Assembly: GCF_003852545.1 (NCBI RefSeq)
Contig: NZ_QAJR01000009.1
Span: forward strand, 1 to 64,000
DNA length: 64,000 nt
Direction: 5' to 3'
From: Acidovorax sp. FJL06
GTDB taxonomy: Bacteria; Pseudomonadota; Gammaproteobacteria; Burkholderiales; Burkholderiaceae_C
Shown here: one piece after another, positions 1-8,839 of the stretch
Position numbering within the stretch: the stretch's first letter is position 1
Layout of the letters: every line of letters begins with the position of its first letter
The notes under the pieces: model-generated
The model's input: only the letters and a program-made list of their open reading frames with translations
Database searches by the model: none
Told to the model about the DNA's origin: nothing
Translations under genes and position numbers: made by a program

Positions 1-1
1 G

Positions 2-196
2 GCCAGCCGCCCCACGCCCGCGCCCCGCCCCGCTGCAGCCCCTGCCATGCGTGCCACAGCGCCCCGCCCGGCCCTGGCCAAAACCCCGCCACCGCGCCCC
101 ACAGCATCGGCCCCCCAACCCGCAGCGGCCCTGCCACCGAAGGCCAGCGGTCCCAAGCCTGCGGCGGACAACAACGACGACTGGGAATCCTTCTGA
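2..196 (+). CDS. Methyl-accepting chemotaxis protein, C-terminal end (partial)
   Basis: Only the last 64 codons are in the window; the gene begins upstream. The readable part is a long Ala/Pro-rich linker (about 55 residues with many PAP and RPT steps) ending in DDWESF before the TGA stop. In transmembrane chemoreceptors a flexible linker followed by a C-terminal pentapeptide of the NWETF type tethers the CheR methyltransferase and the CheB esterase; DWESF fits that pattern. The signalling and sensory domains are not visible, so the identification rests on the tail alone. It faces ftsZ tail to tail, and the two share a bidirectional terminator. An unrelated Pro-rich membrane protein is the alternative, but the pentapeptide makes that less likely. 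Confidence 0.62.
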   Translation, partial: ASRPTPAPRPAAAPAMRATAPRPALAKTPPPRPTASAPQPAAALPPKASGPKPAADNNDDWESF

Positions 197-280
197 ACGA
201 CTGAGGCGGTGACTTCGCCTCGCGGGTGCCGAAGCCACTGCGTCAGCCAACCACCGCGTCACCCCAACGCTCAAAAACAA

Positions 281-318
281 GAAACCCTGCCAGCTCACGC
301 TGGCAGGGTTTCTTTCTT
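281..318. terminator. Bidirectional Rho-independent terminator (chemoreceptor / ftsZ)
   Basis: A perfect 14-bp inverted repeat (GAAACCCTGCCAGC, loop TCAC, then its complement) lies between the two convergent genes. On the plus strand it is followed by TTTCTT. On the minus strand it is followed by TTGTTTTTG. It can therefore end both the chemoreceptor transcript and the long dcw transcript. Confidence 0.88.
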
Positions 319-363
319 CAGACCGGCTCAACCCCGGGAACGCCGAGGCCCCGGACCCATCAA

Positions 364-1605
364 TCAGTCAGCTTGCTTGCGCAGGAAGGCCGGGATCTCC
401 AGGTCATCCATGCCGCCCGACGACAGCGCATCCACGCGGGCGGCTGCCTGCGTTCGGTTGGTGCGCCACACGCTGGGCACCGACATGCTGCCGTAGTCGG
501 CCTGCGCGCTGCCGGCATGGCCGCCTTGCACACCAACCGCACCGCCCACCGAGCCCACGCCCGCCACAGGCATCTGGTAGGCCATGTTGTCCGTGCCCGT
601 GCGCAGGCCGCCCTGCACCACCGAGATCGGCTGGCGGCGTGCGTTGGCACGCGACAGGCCGGTGGCCACCACGGTCACGCGGATCTCGTCGCCCAGGCTT
701 TCGTCGTAGGCGGCGCCGAAGATCACATGCGCGTCGGTCGACGCGTAGGCATTGATGGTGTTCATGGCCTGGCGCGACTCGGACAGCTTCAAGCTGCCCT
801 TGCTGGCCGTGACCAGCACCAGCACGCCCTTGGCACCCGACAGGTCGATGCCTTCGAGCAGCGGGCAGGCAATGGCCTGCTCGGCGGCGATGCGTGCACG
901 GTCCGGGCCGCTGGCGGTGGCCGTGCCCATCATGGCCTTGCCGGGCTCGCCCATCACGGTGCGCACGTCCTCGAAGTCGACGTTCACCTGGCCGTATTCG
1001 TTGATGATTTCGGCAATGCCGCCCACGGCGTTCTTGAGCACGTCGTTGGCATGGGCAAAGGCTTCGTCCTGGGTGATGTCGTCACCCAGCACATCGAGCA
1101 GCTTCTCGTTGAGCACCACGATCAGCGAGTCCACGTTGGCTTCCAGCTCGGCCAGGCCATCGTCGGCGTTCTTCATGCGGCGGCCGCCCTCCCAGTCGAA
1201 AGGCTTGGTCACCACGCCCACGGTCAGGATGCCCATTTCCTTGGCCACGCGCGCGATCACAGGGGCCGCCCCGGTGCCGGTGCCGCCGCCCATGCCGGCC
1301 GTGATGAACAGCATGTGCGCGCCATGGATGGCGTCGCGGATGTCGTCCACGGCGGCTTCAGCCGCATCGCGGGCCTTTTCAGGCTTGCCGCCCGCGCCCA
1401 GGCCGCTGCCACCCAGCTGGATGACGCGGTGGGCCGAGCTGCGCGTCAGCGCCTGCGCATCGGTGTTGGCGCTGACAAACTCCACGCCCTGCACGCTGCG
1501 GGCAATCATGTGTTCAACGGCGTTGCTGCCGCCGCCGCCCACGCCGATCACCTTGATCTGGGTGCCCTGGTTGAATTCTTCGGCTTCGATCATTTCGATG
1601 GTCAT
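364..1605 (-). CDS. ftsZ: Cell division protein FtsZ
   Basis: 413-aa tubulin-like GTPase that polymerises into the cytokinetic Z ring under the membrane. The glycine-rich start (VGGGGSNAV near residue 22), the tubulin signature GGGTGTG at residues 106-112 and the T7-loop residues NVDFED near 208-213, which complete the neighbouring subunit's active site, are all intact. A variable Gly/Ser/Gln linker (about 325-390) leads to the conserved C-terminal peptide DDLEIPAFLRKQ, which docks on FtsA and other partners. The ATG at 1605 is preceded by AGGAG at 8 nt and gives the usual N-terminus MTIEMIEAEE; longer in-frame starts upstream read through a repeat and lack a ribosome site. Last gene of the dcw operon; length is normal. 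Confidence 0.98.
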   Translation of the reverse strand: MTIEMIEAEEFNQGTQIKVIGVGGGGSNAVEHMIARSVQGVEFVSANTDAQALTRSSAHRVIQLGGSGLGAGGKPEKARDAAEAAVDDIRDAIHGAHMLFITAGMGGGTGTGAAPVIARVAKEMGILTVGVVTKPFDWEGGRRMKNADDGLAELEANVDSLIVVLNEKLLDVLGDDITQDEAFAHANDVLKNAVGGIAEIINEYGQVNVDFEDVRTVMGEPGKAMMGTATASGPDRARIAAEQAIACPLLEGIDLSGAKGVLVLVTASKGSLKLSESRQAMNTINAYASTDAHVIFGAAYDESLGDEIRVTVVATGLSRANARRQPISVVQGGLRTGTDNMAYQMPVAGVGSVGGAVGVQGGHAGSAQADYGSMSVPSVWRTNRTQAAARVDALSSGGMDDLEIPAFLRKQAD

Positions 1606-1754
1606 GTTGGAGCTCCTGTTTCTTTCGCTGAATTCGTTTGCAACTGCCAATGGGTTATTCGGTACATCATCGTGAAGGTTTGGGGCGGCGGTCCGGTACA
1701 GCGTCGCCATCGCCCGCGCGGTATTCGGTGCGGGCTTCCGCGTGCCAGCCACAA

Positions 1755-1828
1755 GGCCCCCACGCTTGCCACTGCGTGTGCTGCGCAGCCCCCCAAGGAG
1801 GCCTTCGCGCCTTGGGGCGGCCCGGCGG
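1755..1828. repeat. Dispersed repeat in the ftsA-ftsZ spacer (copy A)
   Basis: About 74 bp beginning GCCCCCACGCTTGCCACTGC. The first 40 bp are nearly identical to positions 9644-9683 inside murD (one difference, A for T, in the first 37). The second half carries a CCAAGG/CCTTGG hairpin. It explains most of the unusually long 247-bp ftsA-ftsZ gap. No gene or convincing promoter is visible in the remainder of that gap. Confidence 0.75.
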
Positions 1829-1839
1829 CGCTCATTCCT

Positions 1840-1864
1840 GGGAATTTCATGGTCAGAAATTCCC
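1840..1864 (-). promoter_or_regulatory. Hairpin spanning the ftsA stop codon
   Basis: Perfect 9-bp inverted repeat GGGAATTTC / GAAATTCCC with a 7-nt loop that contains the ftsA TGA. There is no T-tract, so it is not a standard terminator. An RNA processing or stability element separating the ftsQA and ftsZ parts of the transcript is an inference. Confidence 0.5.
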
Positions 1865-3082
1865 CACGATGAAGTCCTTGAAGCGGCCAAACGCCGTCTT
1901 CATGGAACCACTTTTCTGGGCCACCTTGAAGCCGCGCAGCCGGGCCAGGCGCGCCTCTTCCAGAAGGCCCATGACGGTAGCAGCTCTGGGCTGGGCCACC
2001 ATGTCAGACAAGGCGCTGGAATACTTGGGAATGCCGCGCCGCACAGGCTTCAAAAAAATGTCCTCGCCCAGCTCGATCATGCCGGGCATCACCGAGCTGC
2101 CGCCCGTGAGCACGATGCCCGACGACAACACCTCCTCGTAGCCCGACTCGCGCACCACCTGCTGCACCAGCGAGAAAATCTCTTCGACGCGTGGCTCGAT
2201 CACACCGGCCAGCGCCTGCTTGCTCAGCATGCGGGGGCTGCGGTCGCCCAGGCCGGGCACTTCCACCTGCGCCTCGGGGTCGGCCAGCAGTTGCTTGGCA
2301 TAGCCGCTCTCGACCTTGATGTCCTCGGCGTCCTTGGTGGGCGTGCGCAGCGCCATGGCGATGTCGCTGGTGATGAGGTCGCCCGCAATCGGAATCACGG
2401 CCGTGTGGCGGATCGCACCGCCGGTGAAGATCGCCACGTCGGTCGTGCCCGCGCCGATGTCCACCACCACCACGCCCAGTTCGCGCTCGTCGTCGGTCAG
2501 CACGGCCTGGCTGCTGGCCAGCGGGTTGAGCATGAGCTGCTCGACCTCCAGGCCGCAGCGGCGCACGCACTTGATGATGTTCTCGGCCGCGCTCTGCGCA
2601 CCGGTCACGATGTGGATCTTGGCCTCCAGGCGGATGCCGCTCATGCCGATGGGCTCTTTCACGTCCTGCCCGTCGATCACGAATTCCTGCGGCTCCACCA
2701 ACAACAGGCGCTGGTCGCTGCTGATGTTGATGGCCTTGGCGGTCTCGACCACGCGCGCCACGTCGGCCGAGGTGACTTCCTTGTCCTTCACGGCCACCAT
2801 GCCGCTGGAATTGAGGCCCCGGATATGGCTGCCGGTGATGCCGGTGTACACGCGCTGGATCTTGCAGTCGGCCATCAGCTCGGCCTCCTTGAGGGCCTGC
2901 TGGATGCTTTGCACCGTGGCGTCGATGTTCACCACCACGCCGCGCTTCAAACCATTGCTCGGGGCCACGCCCAGGCCCGCCAGCTTGAGCTCGCCACTGG
3001 GCAGAACCTCGGCCACCACGGCCATGACCTTGGCCGTGCCGATATCGAGCCCCACGACGACGTCTTTGTATTCTCTTGCCAT
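1853..3082 (-). CDS. ftsA: Cell division protein FtsA
   Basis: 409-aa actin-fold ATPase that anchors FtsZ to the membrane and recruits later divisome proteins. The phosphate-1 motif DIGTAKV (residues 14-20), the phosphate-2 motif DIGAGTTDVA (about 210-219) and the adenosine motif TGGSSVMPG (near 335) are present. The 1C subdomain insertion typical of FtsA lies between the first two motifs. The C-terminus ends GRFKDFIVGNF, a short amphipathic membrane-targeting helix. Translation starts at ATG 3082, giving MAREYKDVVVGLDIG, the normal FtsA start. A 104-bp gap separates it from ftsQ upstream; downstream, a hairpin and a repeat separate it from ftsZ. Length is standard. Confidence 0.98.
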   Translation of the reverse strand: MAREYKDVVVGLDIGTAKVMAVVAEVLPSGELKLAGLGVAPSNGLKRGVVVNIDATVQSIQQALKEAELMADCKIQRVYTGITGSHIRGLNSSGMVAVKDKEVTSADVARVVETAKAINISSDQRLLLVEPQEFVIDGQDVKEPIGMSGIRLEAKIHIVTGAQSAAENIIKCVRRCGLEVEQLMLNPLASSQAVLTDDERELGVVVVDIGAGTTDVAIFTGGAIRHTAVIPIAGDLITSDIAMALRTPTKDAEDIKVESGYAKQLLADPEAQVEVPGLGDRSPRMLSKQALAGVIEPRVEEIFSLVQQVVRESGYEEVLSSGIVLTGGSSVMPGMIELGEDIFLKPVRRGIPKYSSALSDMVAQPRAATVMGLLEEARLARLRGFKVAQKSGSMKTAFGRFKDFIVGNF

Positions 3083-3186
3083 ATCAGTCTCTGCCCTTCT
3101 CTGTTCTGTCCCACGGCCCCACGGCCCGCCCCGCCTGCCCGTTCACGCGCCGCACCCCTGCCTGCAGTTCCATGCGGCCCATGCCA

Positions 3187-3993
3187 TCACCTCTTGCGCA
3201 CGCCAGCGGCGCCAGCGGCGGCATCCGCGCTCACGGTGGTCACGCCACGCAGGCGCAGCGCATAGCCCCCGGCATGGCGCAGGTCCGCGGACTCCAGCGC
3301 ATCCACCCGCCGGCCGTATTGCCTGGCCACCTGGGTCAGCGTGCGCACAAACCGCTGCGTGCGCTGCACCACCTCCAGGGGCGTGCCACCGCCCAGCTCC
3401 ACCACGGCCTCGCTGTCGAGCGTGGCGCGCCAGCCGCCCCGGCCGGTGAGCTCCAGCTCGTCCACGTCCAGCCCCAGGGGCTTGAACACGGGTTCCAGCA
3501 GGCCATACATCTGCAGCACCTCCGCAGAGCTGCCCTGGGGGCCCTGCAGGCGTGGCAGGCCGTCCTGGTCCACATCGCCCACATTGGCCTCGAACACCTC
3601 GCCCTGGCTGTTGACCAGCGCGGAGCCAGACTCCGGCCCCCAGTACGCGACCGCGTCGTGCTCCTGCAGTTCCACATGCAGGCTGCCGGGGTACACGCGG
3701 CGCACCTGCGCGCGGCGCACCCAGGGCACCTGCTCGAAGGCCTCGCGGGCCGCGCGCAGGTCCACCGTGAAGAAGTTGCCCACCAGGTGCGGCCCCACGT
3801 TGGCGCGCAAGGTCACGGCGTTGTTGTGCGCCAGTTCGCCCTGCACCACGATGCGGGCAATACCGAACCCCTGGTAGCGCAGCACCCACCACGCACCCGC
3901 TGCCAGCACGAACGCAGCGAAGCCCACGAACAGGACCGACGCGGTCAGGTTCATGAGCTTGACGTCCAGAGGTGCTGGCAGGGCGGTGTTCAT
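3187..3993 (-). CDS. ftsQ: Cell division protein FtsQ
   Basis: 268-aa bitopic inner-membrane divisome protein linking the cytoplasmic ring to FtsL/FtsB and the septal synthase. A short cytoplasmic N-terminus is followed by one membrane segment (about residues 15-36, rich in V, F, A, L). The periplasmic POTRA domain opens [17 protein letters not shown], and a beta domain follows. The ATG at 3993 overlaps the ddlB stop (ATGA), implying translational coupling; its N-terminus [15 protein letters not shown] is typical of betaproteobacterial FtsQ. The C-terminal tail ends in a short Ala-rich stretch before KR. Nothing unusual in length or motifs. Confidence 0.95.
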   Translation of the reverse strand: MNTALPAPLDVKLMNLTASVLFVGFAAFVLAAGAWWVLRYQGFGIARIVVQGELAHNNAVTLRANVGPHLVGNFFTVDLRAAREAFEQVPWVRRAQVRRVYPGSLHVELQEHDAVAYWGPESGSALVNSQGEVFEANVGDVDQDGLPRLQGPQGSSAEVLQMYGLLEPVFKPLGLDVDELELTGRGGWRATLDSEAVVELGGGTPLEVVQRTQRFVRTLTQVARQYGRRVDALESADLRHAGGYALRLRGVTTVSADAAAGAAGVRKR

Positions 3994-4991
3994 GCGCTGG
4001 CGGCTCCCGCAGCGGTGCCTGCCGGCGTGTCCAGGGCCGCGGCGGCCAGGATGCGCAGACACAGGTCCTCGTAGCTGATGCCCGAAGCCCGCGCCGACAT
4101 GGGCACGAGCGAGTGGCCCGTCATGCCGGGCGAGGTGTTCATCTCCAGCAGGAAGGGCTTGCGGTCGCTGGCGCGGATCATCAGGTCGGCACGGCCCCAG
4201 CCCCGGCAGCCGAGTGCGCGGTAGGCCTCCAGCACGATGCGCTGGATCTCGCGCTCCTCGGCCTCGGGCAGGCCGCTCGGGCACTGGTACTTCACGTCGT
4301 CGGTGAAATACTTGTTCTGGTAGTCGTAAGCGCCATCGGGGGCCACGATGCGGATCACGGGCAGCACCACTGCGTCGGCGCCCTGGCCCAGCACGGGGCA
4401 GGTCACCTCTTCGCCGTCGATGAACTCTTCGCAGAGCACATCGGGGTCGTATTTGGCCGAGAGCTGCACGGCCTCCTGCATCTCGGAATAGCCGCGCACC
4501 TTGGTCACACCAATCGACGAGCCCTCGCGCGGGGGCTTCACGATCAGCGGCAGGCCCAGTTCGTCGGGCACGGTGCGCACCACCTCGCGCTGCTGGCGGT
4601 CCGGGGCCAGCCACACGTAGCGCGGCGTGGGCAGGTTTTCGGCGCTCCACACCCGCTTGGTCATGACCTTGTCCATCGCAATGGCCGAGGCCATCACGCC
4701 CGGGCCGGTGTACGGAATGCCCAGCAGCTCCAGCGCGCCCTGCACCGTGCCGTCCTCGCCGTGGCGGCCATGCAGCGCGATGAAGCAGCGGGCATAGCCA
4801 TCGCGCTTGAGGTCGCCCAGGTCGCTCTGGGCAGGGTCGAACGCGTGCGCGTCCACGCCGCGCGAGCGCAGGGCCTGCAGCACGCCGCTGCCGGACATCA
4901 GCGAGACCTCGCGCTCGGCCGAGGTGCCGCCCATGAGCACGGCCACCTTGCCGAGCGACTTCACATCAATGTTGGAATCAGGAAGGGTCAT
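3990..4991 (-). CDS. ddlB: D-alanine--D-alanine ligase B
   Basis: 333-aa cytoplasmic ATP-grasp ligase joining two D-alanines with ATP to make the terminal dipeptide that MurF adds to the muropeptide. The N-terminal [11 protein letters not shown] (residues 21-31), the ATP-grasp loop PREGSSIGV, the [10 protein letters not shown] segment and the metal/substrate motif [13 protein letters not shown] are all present. The start ATG at 4991 overlaps the murC stop, and its stop overlaps the ftsQ start (4-nt ATGA on both sides), so it is coupled in both directions. The first codons lie at the edge of a dispersed repeat that forms the end of murC. Confidence 0.97.
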   Translation of the reverse strand: MTLPDSNIDVKSLGKVAVLMGGTSAEREVSLMSGSGVLQALRSRGVDAHAFDPAQSDLGDLKRDGYARCFIALHGRHGEDGTVQGALELLGIPYTGPGVMASAIAMDKVMTKRVWSAENLPTPRYVWLAPDRQQREVVRTVPDELGLPLIVKPPREGSSIGVTKVRGYSEMQEAVQLSAKYDPDVLCEEFIDGEEVTCPVLGQGADAVVLPVIRIVAPDGAYDYQNKYFTDDVKYQCPSGLPEAEEREIQRIVLEAYRALGCRGWGRADLMIRASDRKPFLLEMNTSPGMTGHSLVPMSARASGISYEDLCLRILAAAALDTPAGTAAGAASA

Positions 4992-5036
4992 AGCGCGCTC
5001 CCTTCAAGCGCTTTCAGCTCATTATTCTGTAGCATT
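4985..5036. repeat. ~50-bp palindromic element, copy forming the murC 3' end
   Basis: Read in the murC sense it begins GCTACAGAATAATGAGCTG and continues through AAGCGCTTGAAGG...AGCGC. The first 19 nt match the copy at 37192 in 18 positions. It encodes the last residues of MurC ([14 protein letters not shown]) and abuts the ddlB start. Confidence 0.7.
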
Positions 5037-6421
5037 TCAACCACCTTGCCGGGCACGGCGCCAATCGATCCCGCGCCCATGCACATCACCACATCGCCAT
5101 GGCGCGCGTTGTCCGCAATCGCCTGGGGCAGATCGGCCACGGCATCGACGAACACCGGCTCCACACGGCCTGCCACACGCAGCGCGCGCGCCAGCGAACG
5201 GCCATCGGCGGCCACCACCGGTGCCTCGCCAGCGGCGTACACCTCGGTCAGCAGCACCGCATCCGCGTTGCCGATGACCTTGACGAAATCCTCGAAGCAG
5301 TCGCGCGTGCGGCTGTAGCGGTGCGGCTGGAAGGCCAGCACCAGGCGCCGCCCGGGGAAGGCGCCGCGCGCGGCGGCCAGGGTGGCGGCCATCTCCACGG
5401 GGTGGTGGCCGTAGTCGTCGATCACGGTGAACGTACCGCCGCCCTTGGCGGGCAGGTCGCCATAGCGCTGGAAGCGCCGGCCCACACCCTTGAAGCCCGC
5501 GAGCGCACGCTGCACGGCCTCGTCGGGGATGTTCAGCTCCACTGCCACCGCAATGGCCGACAGCGCGTTGAGCACGTTGTGCTCGCCCGCCAGGTTGAGC
5601 ACGATCTCCATGTCGGGCAGCGTGACGCCGTTGCGCCGCTGCACGGTAAAGCGCATCTGACCGGCCTCGGCCCGCACGTTCACGGCGCGCACCTGGGCGT
5701 CTTCCGAAAACCCGTAGCTGGTGATGGGGCAGGTCACGCTTTGCAGGATGTCGCGCACGGCCGGGCTGTCCACGCACAGGATGGCCGTGCCATAGAACGG
5801 CATGCGGTGCAGGAAATCGACAAACGCGCCCTTGAGCCGGCCGAAGTCGTGGCCGTAGGTCTCCATGTGGTCGGCGTCGATGTTGGTCACCACGGCCATC
5901 ACGGGCAGCAGGTTCAAGAACGAGGCATCGGACTCGTCGGCCTCGACCACGATGTAGTCGCCGCTGCCCAGCTTGGCGTTGGCACCCGCGCTGTTGAGCT
6001 TGCCGCCAATCACGAAGGTCGGGTCCAGGCCCGCCTCGGCCAGCACGCTGGTCACCAGGCTGGTGGTCGTGGTCTTGCCGTGGGTGCCCGCAATGGCAAT
6101 GCCTTGCTTCAGGCGCATCAGCTCGGCCAGCATGAGGGCGCGGGGCACCACGGGGATCTTCTTCGCGCGCGCGGCCAGCACCTCGGGGTTGTCGGCCGTG
6201 ACTGCGGTGGACGTGACCACGGCATCCGCGCCGTCGATGTGCGCCGCCGCGTGGCCCAGGCAGGTGGTGATGCCCAGGCCCTGCAGGCGGCGCAGCGTGG
6301 CGCTGTCCGCCAGGTCCGAGCCCGAGATGCGGTAGCCCAGGTTGAACAGCACCTCGGCGATACCGCTCATGCCGGCGCCGCCCAGGCCGACGAAGTGGAT
6401 GTGGCGAATGGCGTGTTTCAT
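4988..6421 (-). CDS. murC: UDP-N-acetylmuramate--L-alanine ligase
   Basis: 477-aa cytoplasmic Mur ligase adding L-Ala to UDP-MurNAc with ATP, the first peptide step of peptidoglycan synthesis. The N-terminal nucleotide fold [13 protein letters not shown] (residues 8-20), the ATP loop [10 protein letters not shown] (about 113-122), the middle domain [10 protein letters not shown] and the C-terminal DDYGHHPVE motif are all intact. The start at 6421 overlaps the murG stop and the stop overlaps the ddlB start (ATGA at both). The enzyme proper ends around [11 protein letters not shown]; the last ~14 residues, [13 protein letters not shown], are encoded by a dispersed ~50-bp repeat rather than by conserved murC sequence. 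Confidence 0.97.
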   Translation of the reverse strand: MKHAIRHIHFVGLGGAGMSGIAEVLFNLGYRISGSDLADSATLRRLQGLGITTCLGHAAAHIDGADAVVTSTAVTADNPEVLAARAKKIPVVPRALMLAELMRLKQGIAIAGTHGKTTTTSLVTSVLAEAGLDPTFVIGGKLNSAGANAKLGSGDYIVVEADESDASFLNLLPVMAVVTNIDADHMETYGHDFGRLKGAFVDFLHRMPFYGTAILCVDSPAVRDILQSVTCPITSYGFSEDAQVRAVNVRAEAGQMRFTVQRRNGVTLPDMEIVLNLAGEHNVLNALSAIAVAVELNIPDEAVQRALAGFKGVGRRFQRYGDLPAKGGGTFTVIDDYGHHPVEMAATLAAARGAFPGRRLVLAFQPHRYSRTRDCFEDFVKVIGNADAVLLTEVYAAGEAPVVAADGRSLARALRVAGRVEPVFVDAVADLPQAIADNARHGDVVMCMGAGSIGAVPGKVVEMLQNNELKALEGSAL

Positions 6422-7488
6422 GGTCCGGCCAACTCCTCGCAGGCAGTCACCACCTCGCGGGTGGCGTTGATTTTTTGCATGTTTTTGGCCTTCTGCGCGC
6501 TATCCATCAGCGTGGATCGCTCTAAATTCAATAGCATCTGCGACAGCCCTTCGGGCGTAAGGTCGCGCTGCTGCACCAGCCAGCCGCCCCCCGCATTCAC
6601 CAGGAACTGGGCGTTGGTGGTCTGGTGGTCGTCCACGGCCGAGGGGAAGGGCACAAAAATGGACGCGGCCCCCACGGCGGCAATTTCGGTCACGGTGCTG
6701 GCACCGGCACGGCAGACGATGATGTCGGCCGCGGCAAACGCGCTGGCCGTGTCGTCGATGAAAGGCGTGCATTCGGCCTCGACCCCGGCCGCCGCGTAAT
6801 TGGCGCGCAAGGCGTCGATCTGCGTGGCGCCGCTTTGGTGGACCACGGTGGGCCGTTGCTCCGCCGGCATCAGCGCCACGGCCTGCGGCACGATCTCATT
6901 GAGTGCGCGCGCCCCCAGGCTGCCGCCCACCACCAGCAGGCGCAGCGGGCCCGTGCGCCCCGCAAACCGCTCGGTGGGCCCAGCCTGCTGCGTGAAGGCG
7001 GTGCGCAGCGGGTTGCCCACCCACTGGCCTTTCTTGAACACATCCGGGAAAGCCGTGAACACGCGGTCGGCCACGCCCGCCAGCACCTTGTTGGCCATGC
7101 CGGCCACCGAGTTCTGCTCGTGCAGCACCAGGGGCTTGCCCGCCAGCACGCCCATCATGCCGCCCGGAAAGGTGATGTAGCCCCCCAGGCCCACCACCAC
7201 GTCCGGCTTGACGCGGCGCACCACCGCCAGCGCCTGCCAGAACGCGCGCAGCAGGCGCAGCGGCAGCAGGGCCAGCGTGGCCAGACCCTTGCCCCGCACG
7301 CCCGAAAAGTCGATCAGCTCCAGCGCGAAACCGTGCTGCGGCACGATGCGCGACTCCATGCTGCCGGGCGCGCCCAGCCAGTGCACACGCCAGCCGCGTG
7401 CGCGCAACTCTTCGGCCACGGCGAGGCCGGGGAAGATGTGGCCACCCGTACCGCCGGCCATGATCAGAGCAGTTTTCTGCGCGCTCAT
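6418..7488 (-). CDS. murG: UDP-GlcNAc:lipid I N-acetylglucosaminyltransferase MurG
   Basis: 356-aa peripheral membrane GT28 glycosyltransferase that converts lipid I to lipid II. The lipid-I-facing loop [19 protein letters not shown] (from residue 9), the GGSLGA loop of the C-terminal domain and the donor-site [15 protein letters not shown] are intact. The ATG at 7488 ([13 protein letters not shown]) matches the family start and overlaps the stop of a 28-codon mini-cistron, itself a duplication of the ftsW end. In-frame codons further upstream belong to that duplication. Residues about 318-336 ([17 protein letters not shown]) coincide with a copy of the ~50-bp dispersed repeat, just before the last ~20 residues. 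Confidence 0.97.
   Translation of the reverse strand: MSAQKTALIMAGGTGGHIFPGLAVAEELRARGWRVHWLGAPGSMESRIVPQHGFALELIDFSGVRGKGLATLALLPLRLLRAFWQALAVVRRVKPDVVVGLGGYITFPGGMMGVLAGKPLVLHEQNSVAGMANKVLAGVADRVFTAFPDVFKKGQWVGNPLRTAFTQQAGPTERFAGRTGPLRLLVVGGSLGARALNEIVPQAVALMPAEQRPTVVHQSGATQIDALRANYAAAGVEAECTPFIDDTASAFAAADIIVCRAGASTVTEIAAVGAASIFVPFPSAVDDHQTTNAQFLVNAGGGWLVQQRDLTPEGLSQMLLNLERSTLMDSAQKAKNMQKINATREVVTACEELAGP
6481..6536. repeat. ~50-bp palindromic element, copy inside murG
   Basis: In the murG sense the stretch runs GCTATTGAATTTAGAGC ... GATGGATAGCGC ... AGGCCAAAAA. It follows the same layout as the other copies: GCTA, an A/T-rich spacer, GAGC, a GCGCTTGATGGA-like centre, and an AGGCCAAAA end. 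Divergent copy; assignment by eye. Confidence 0.5.
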
Positions 7489-7588
7489 ACGCGGCCTCCG
7501 CGCATCAGGCGCTGCGCGCCTGGCATTGCGTGCGAAATGCACAGCTTGTTTTGGTGAAACAAACTGCTCATACGCGGCCTCCGCGCAT
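7483..7588 (-). repeat. Tandem duplication of the ftsW end / murG start
   Basis: The same 23-bp sequence (GCTCATACGCGGCCTCCGCG plus CAT on the plus strand) occurs at 7483-7505 and 7566-7588. Each copy holds codons for MRGGRV, a TGA stop and an overlapping ATG. The 60 bp between them are unique. This is direct evidence of a local duplication at the ftsW-murG junction. Confidence 0.85.
7485..7571 (-). CDS. 28-residue duplicated mini-cistron between ftsW and murG
   Basis: A 29-codon frame starts at an ATG that overlaps the ftsW stop (ATGA) and ends at a TGA that overlaps the murG ATG. It encodes [20 protein letters not shown] followed by RLMRGGRV; the last six residues copy the FtsW C-terminus. 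Any ribosome coupled from ftsW to murG must pass through it. No function is suggested by the peptide. It is most simply a by-product of the duplication that kept the stop-start coupling intact. A 12-bp inverted repeat (7560-7571 with 7587-7598) can hide its start codon. Confidence 0.45.
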   Translation of the reverse strand: MSSLFHQNKLCISHAMPGAQRLMRGGRV

Positions 7589-8839
7589 GAGCAGTTTGTT
7601 TTCATAGTCAACGCGCAGAACCACCGCCAACGCCACCAGGTTCATCAAAATCGCCGACCCGCCAAAACTCATCAGCGGCAGCGTGAGCCCCTTGGTCGGC
7701 AAGGCGCCCAGGTTCACGCCCATGTTGATGAAGGCCTGAAAGCCGATCCAGATCGCCACGCCCTGCGCCACCAGGCCCGAGAACACGCGGTCCAGCGCAA
7801 TCGCCTGGCGGCCGATGTGCATGATGCGGCGCGTCATCCACAGGAACAGCACGATGAGCGTGAGCACCCCCACCAAACCGAACTCCTCGCCGATCACGGC
7901 CAGCAGGAAGTCGGTGTGCGCCTCGGGCAGCCAGTGCAGCTTTTCCACGCTGCCGCCCAGGCCCACGCCAAACACCTCGCCCCGGCCGATGGCGATCAGC
8001 GAGTGCGAGAGCTGGTAGCCCTTGCCCAGCGCATGCTGTTCGCTGAACGGGTCGAGGTAGGCAAACACGCGCTCGCGCCGCCAGGGCGAGCTGGCGATCA
8101 TCAGCGCGAAGGCCCCCACCAGCACCCCGGCGATCAGGAAGAACATGCGGGCATTGACGCCGCCCAGAAACAAAATGCCCATGGCGATCACGGCCACCAC
8201 CATGAAGGCGCCCATGTCGGGCTCGGCCAGCAGCAGCACGCCCACGATGGCCACGGCCGCGCCCATGGGCAGCACGGCGCGGAAGAAGCGCTCCTTGACC
8301 TCCATCTTGCGCACCATGTAGTCGGCCGCGTAGATGAGCACGGCAAACTTGGCGACCTCGGAGGGCTGGAACCCCACGGGCCCGATCGACAGCCAGCGGC
8401 GCGCGCCATTGACCACCTTGCCCACACCAGGAATCAGCACCGCAATCAGCAGCAGCAGCGCCGCCACGAACAGCCAGGGCGCCACCCGTTCCCACAGCGC
8501 CATGGGCACCTGGAAGGTCAGCAGTGCGGCCACGAAACCCACCACCAGGTACATGACGTGGCGGGTCAGGAAATGGGTGGGCGAGTAGTTGGAGAAACGC
8601 GGGTTGTCCGGCATCGCGATGGAGGCCGAATACACCATCACCAGCCCCCAGGCGAGCAGCGCCACCACCACCCACAGCAGGGCCTGGTCAAAGCCCAGCA
8701 CGCTGGCCGGGGTGCTGGAGGACTGGCGGTACTCGGTGCCGCCCACGCGCACGGGCAGCACATCGGCCGCCTTGCCGGGCAGGCCGCCAAACCAGCCGGT
8801 CACGCGCTGCAGCAGGGTGCTGGCGTTGGCAGCGGTCAT
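7568..8839 (-). CDS. ftsW: Lipid II polymerase / division protein FtsW
   Basis: 423-aa SEDS-family integral membrane protein, the septal peptidoglycan glycosyltransferase that works with FtsI. A cytoplasmic N-terminus of about 50 residues precedes roughly ten hydrophobic segments. The SEDS signature region [21 protein letters not shown] (around 285-305) is intact, including the LPEAHTDF motif. The ATG at 8839 overlaps the murD stop by 4 nt. The C-terminus LLMRGGRV is cytoplasmic and its coding sequence has been duplicated just downstream. RodA is the alternative SEDS member, but the place in the dcw cluster fixes it as FtsW. Confidence 0.97.
   Translation of the reverse strand: MTAANASTLLQRVTGWFGGLPGKAADVLPVRVGGTEYRQSSSTPASVLGFDQALLWVVVALLAWGLVMVYSASIAMPDNPRFSNYSPTHFLTRHVMYLVVGFVAALLTFQVPMALWERVAPWLFVAALLLLIAVLIPGVGKVVNGARRWLSIGPVGFQPSEVAKFAVLIYAADYMVRKMEVKERFFRAVLPMGAAVAIVGVLLLAEPDMGAFMVVAVIAMGILFLGGVNARMFFLIAGVLVGAFALMIASSPWRRERVFAYLDPFSEQHALGKGYQLSHSLIAIGRGEVFGVGLGGSVEKLHWLPEAHTDFLLAVIGEEFGLVGVLTLIVLFLWMTRRIMHIGRQAIALDRVFSGLVAQGVAIWIGFQAFINMGVNLGALPTKGLTLPLMSFGGSAILMNLVALAVVLRVDYENKLLMRGGRV

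Noticed and set aside
364-1605. Expectation of lpxC after ftsZ, as in many dcw clusters, and treating its absence as a deletion.
   Set aside because: lpxC may lie elsewhere in the genome; a strong terminator directly follows ftsZ and nothing suggests a broken gene.
226-1872. Very long open frames opposite or out of phase with real genes (also 1742-3265, 12099-15053, 13586-16900, 23345-26596, 26353-27648, 38753-41305).
   Set aside because: They are His/Ala/Arg/Gly-rich shadow translations caused by high G+C third positions, have no domains, and the genes on the proper strand show intact family motifs.
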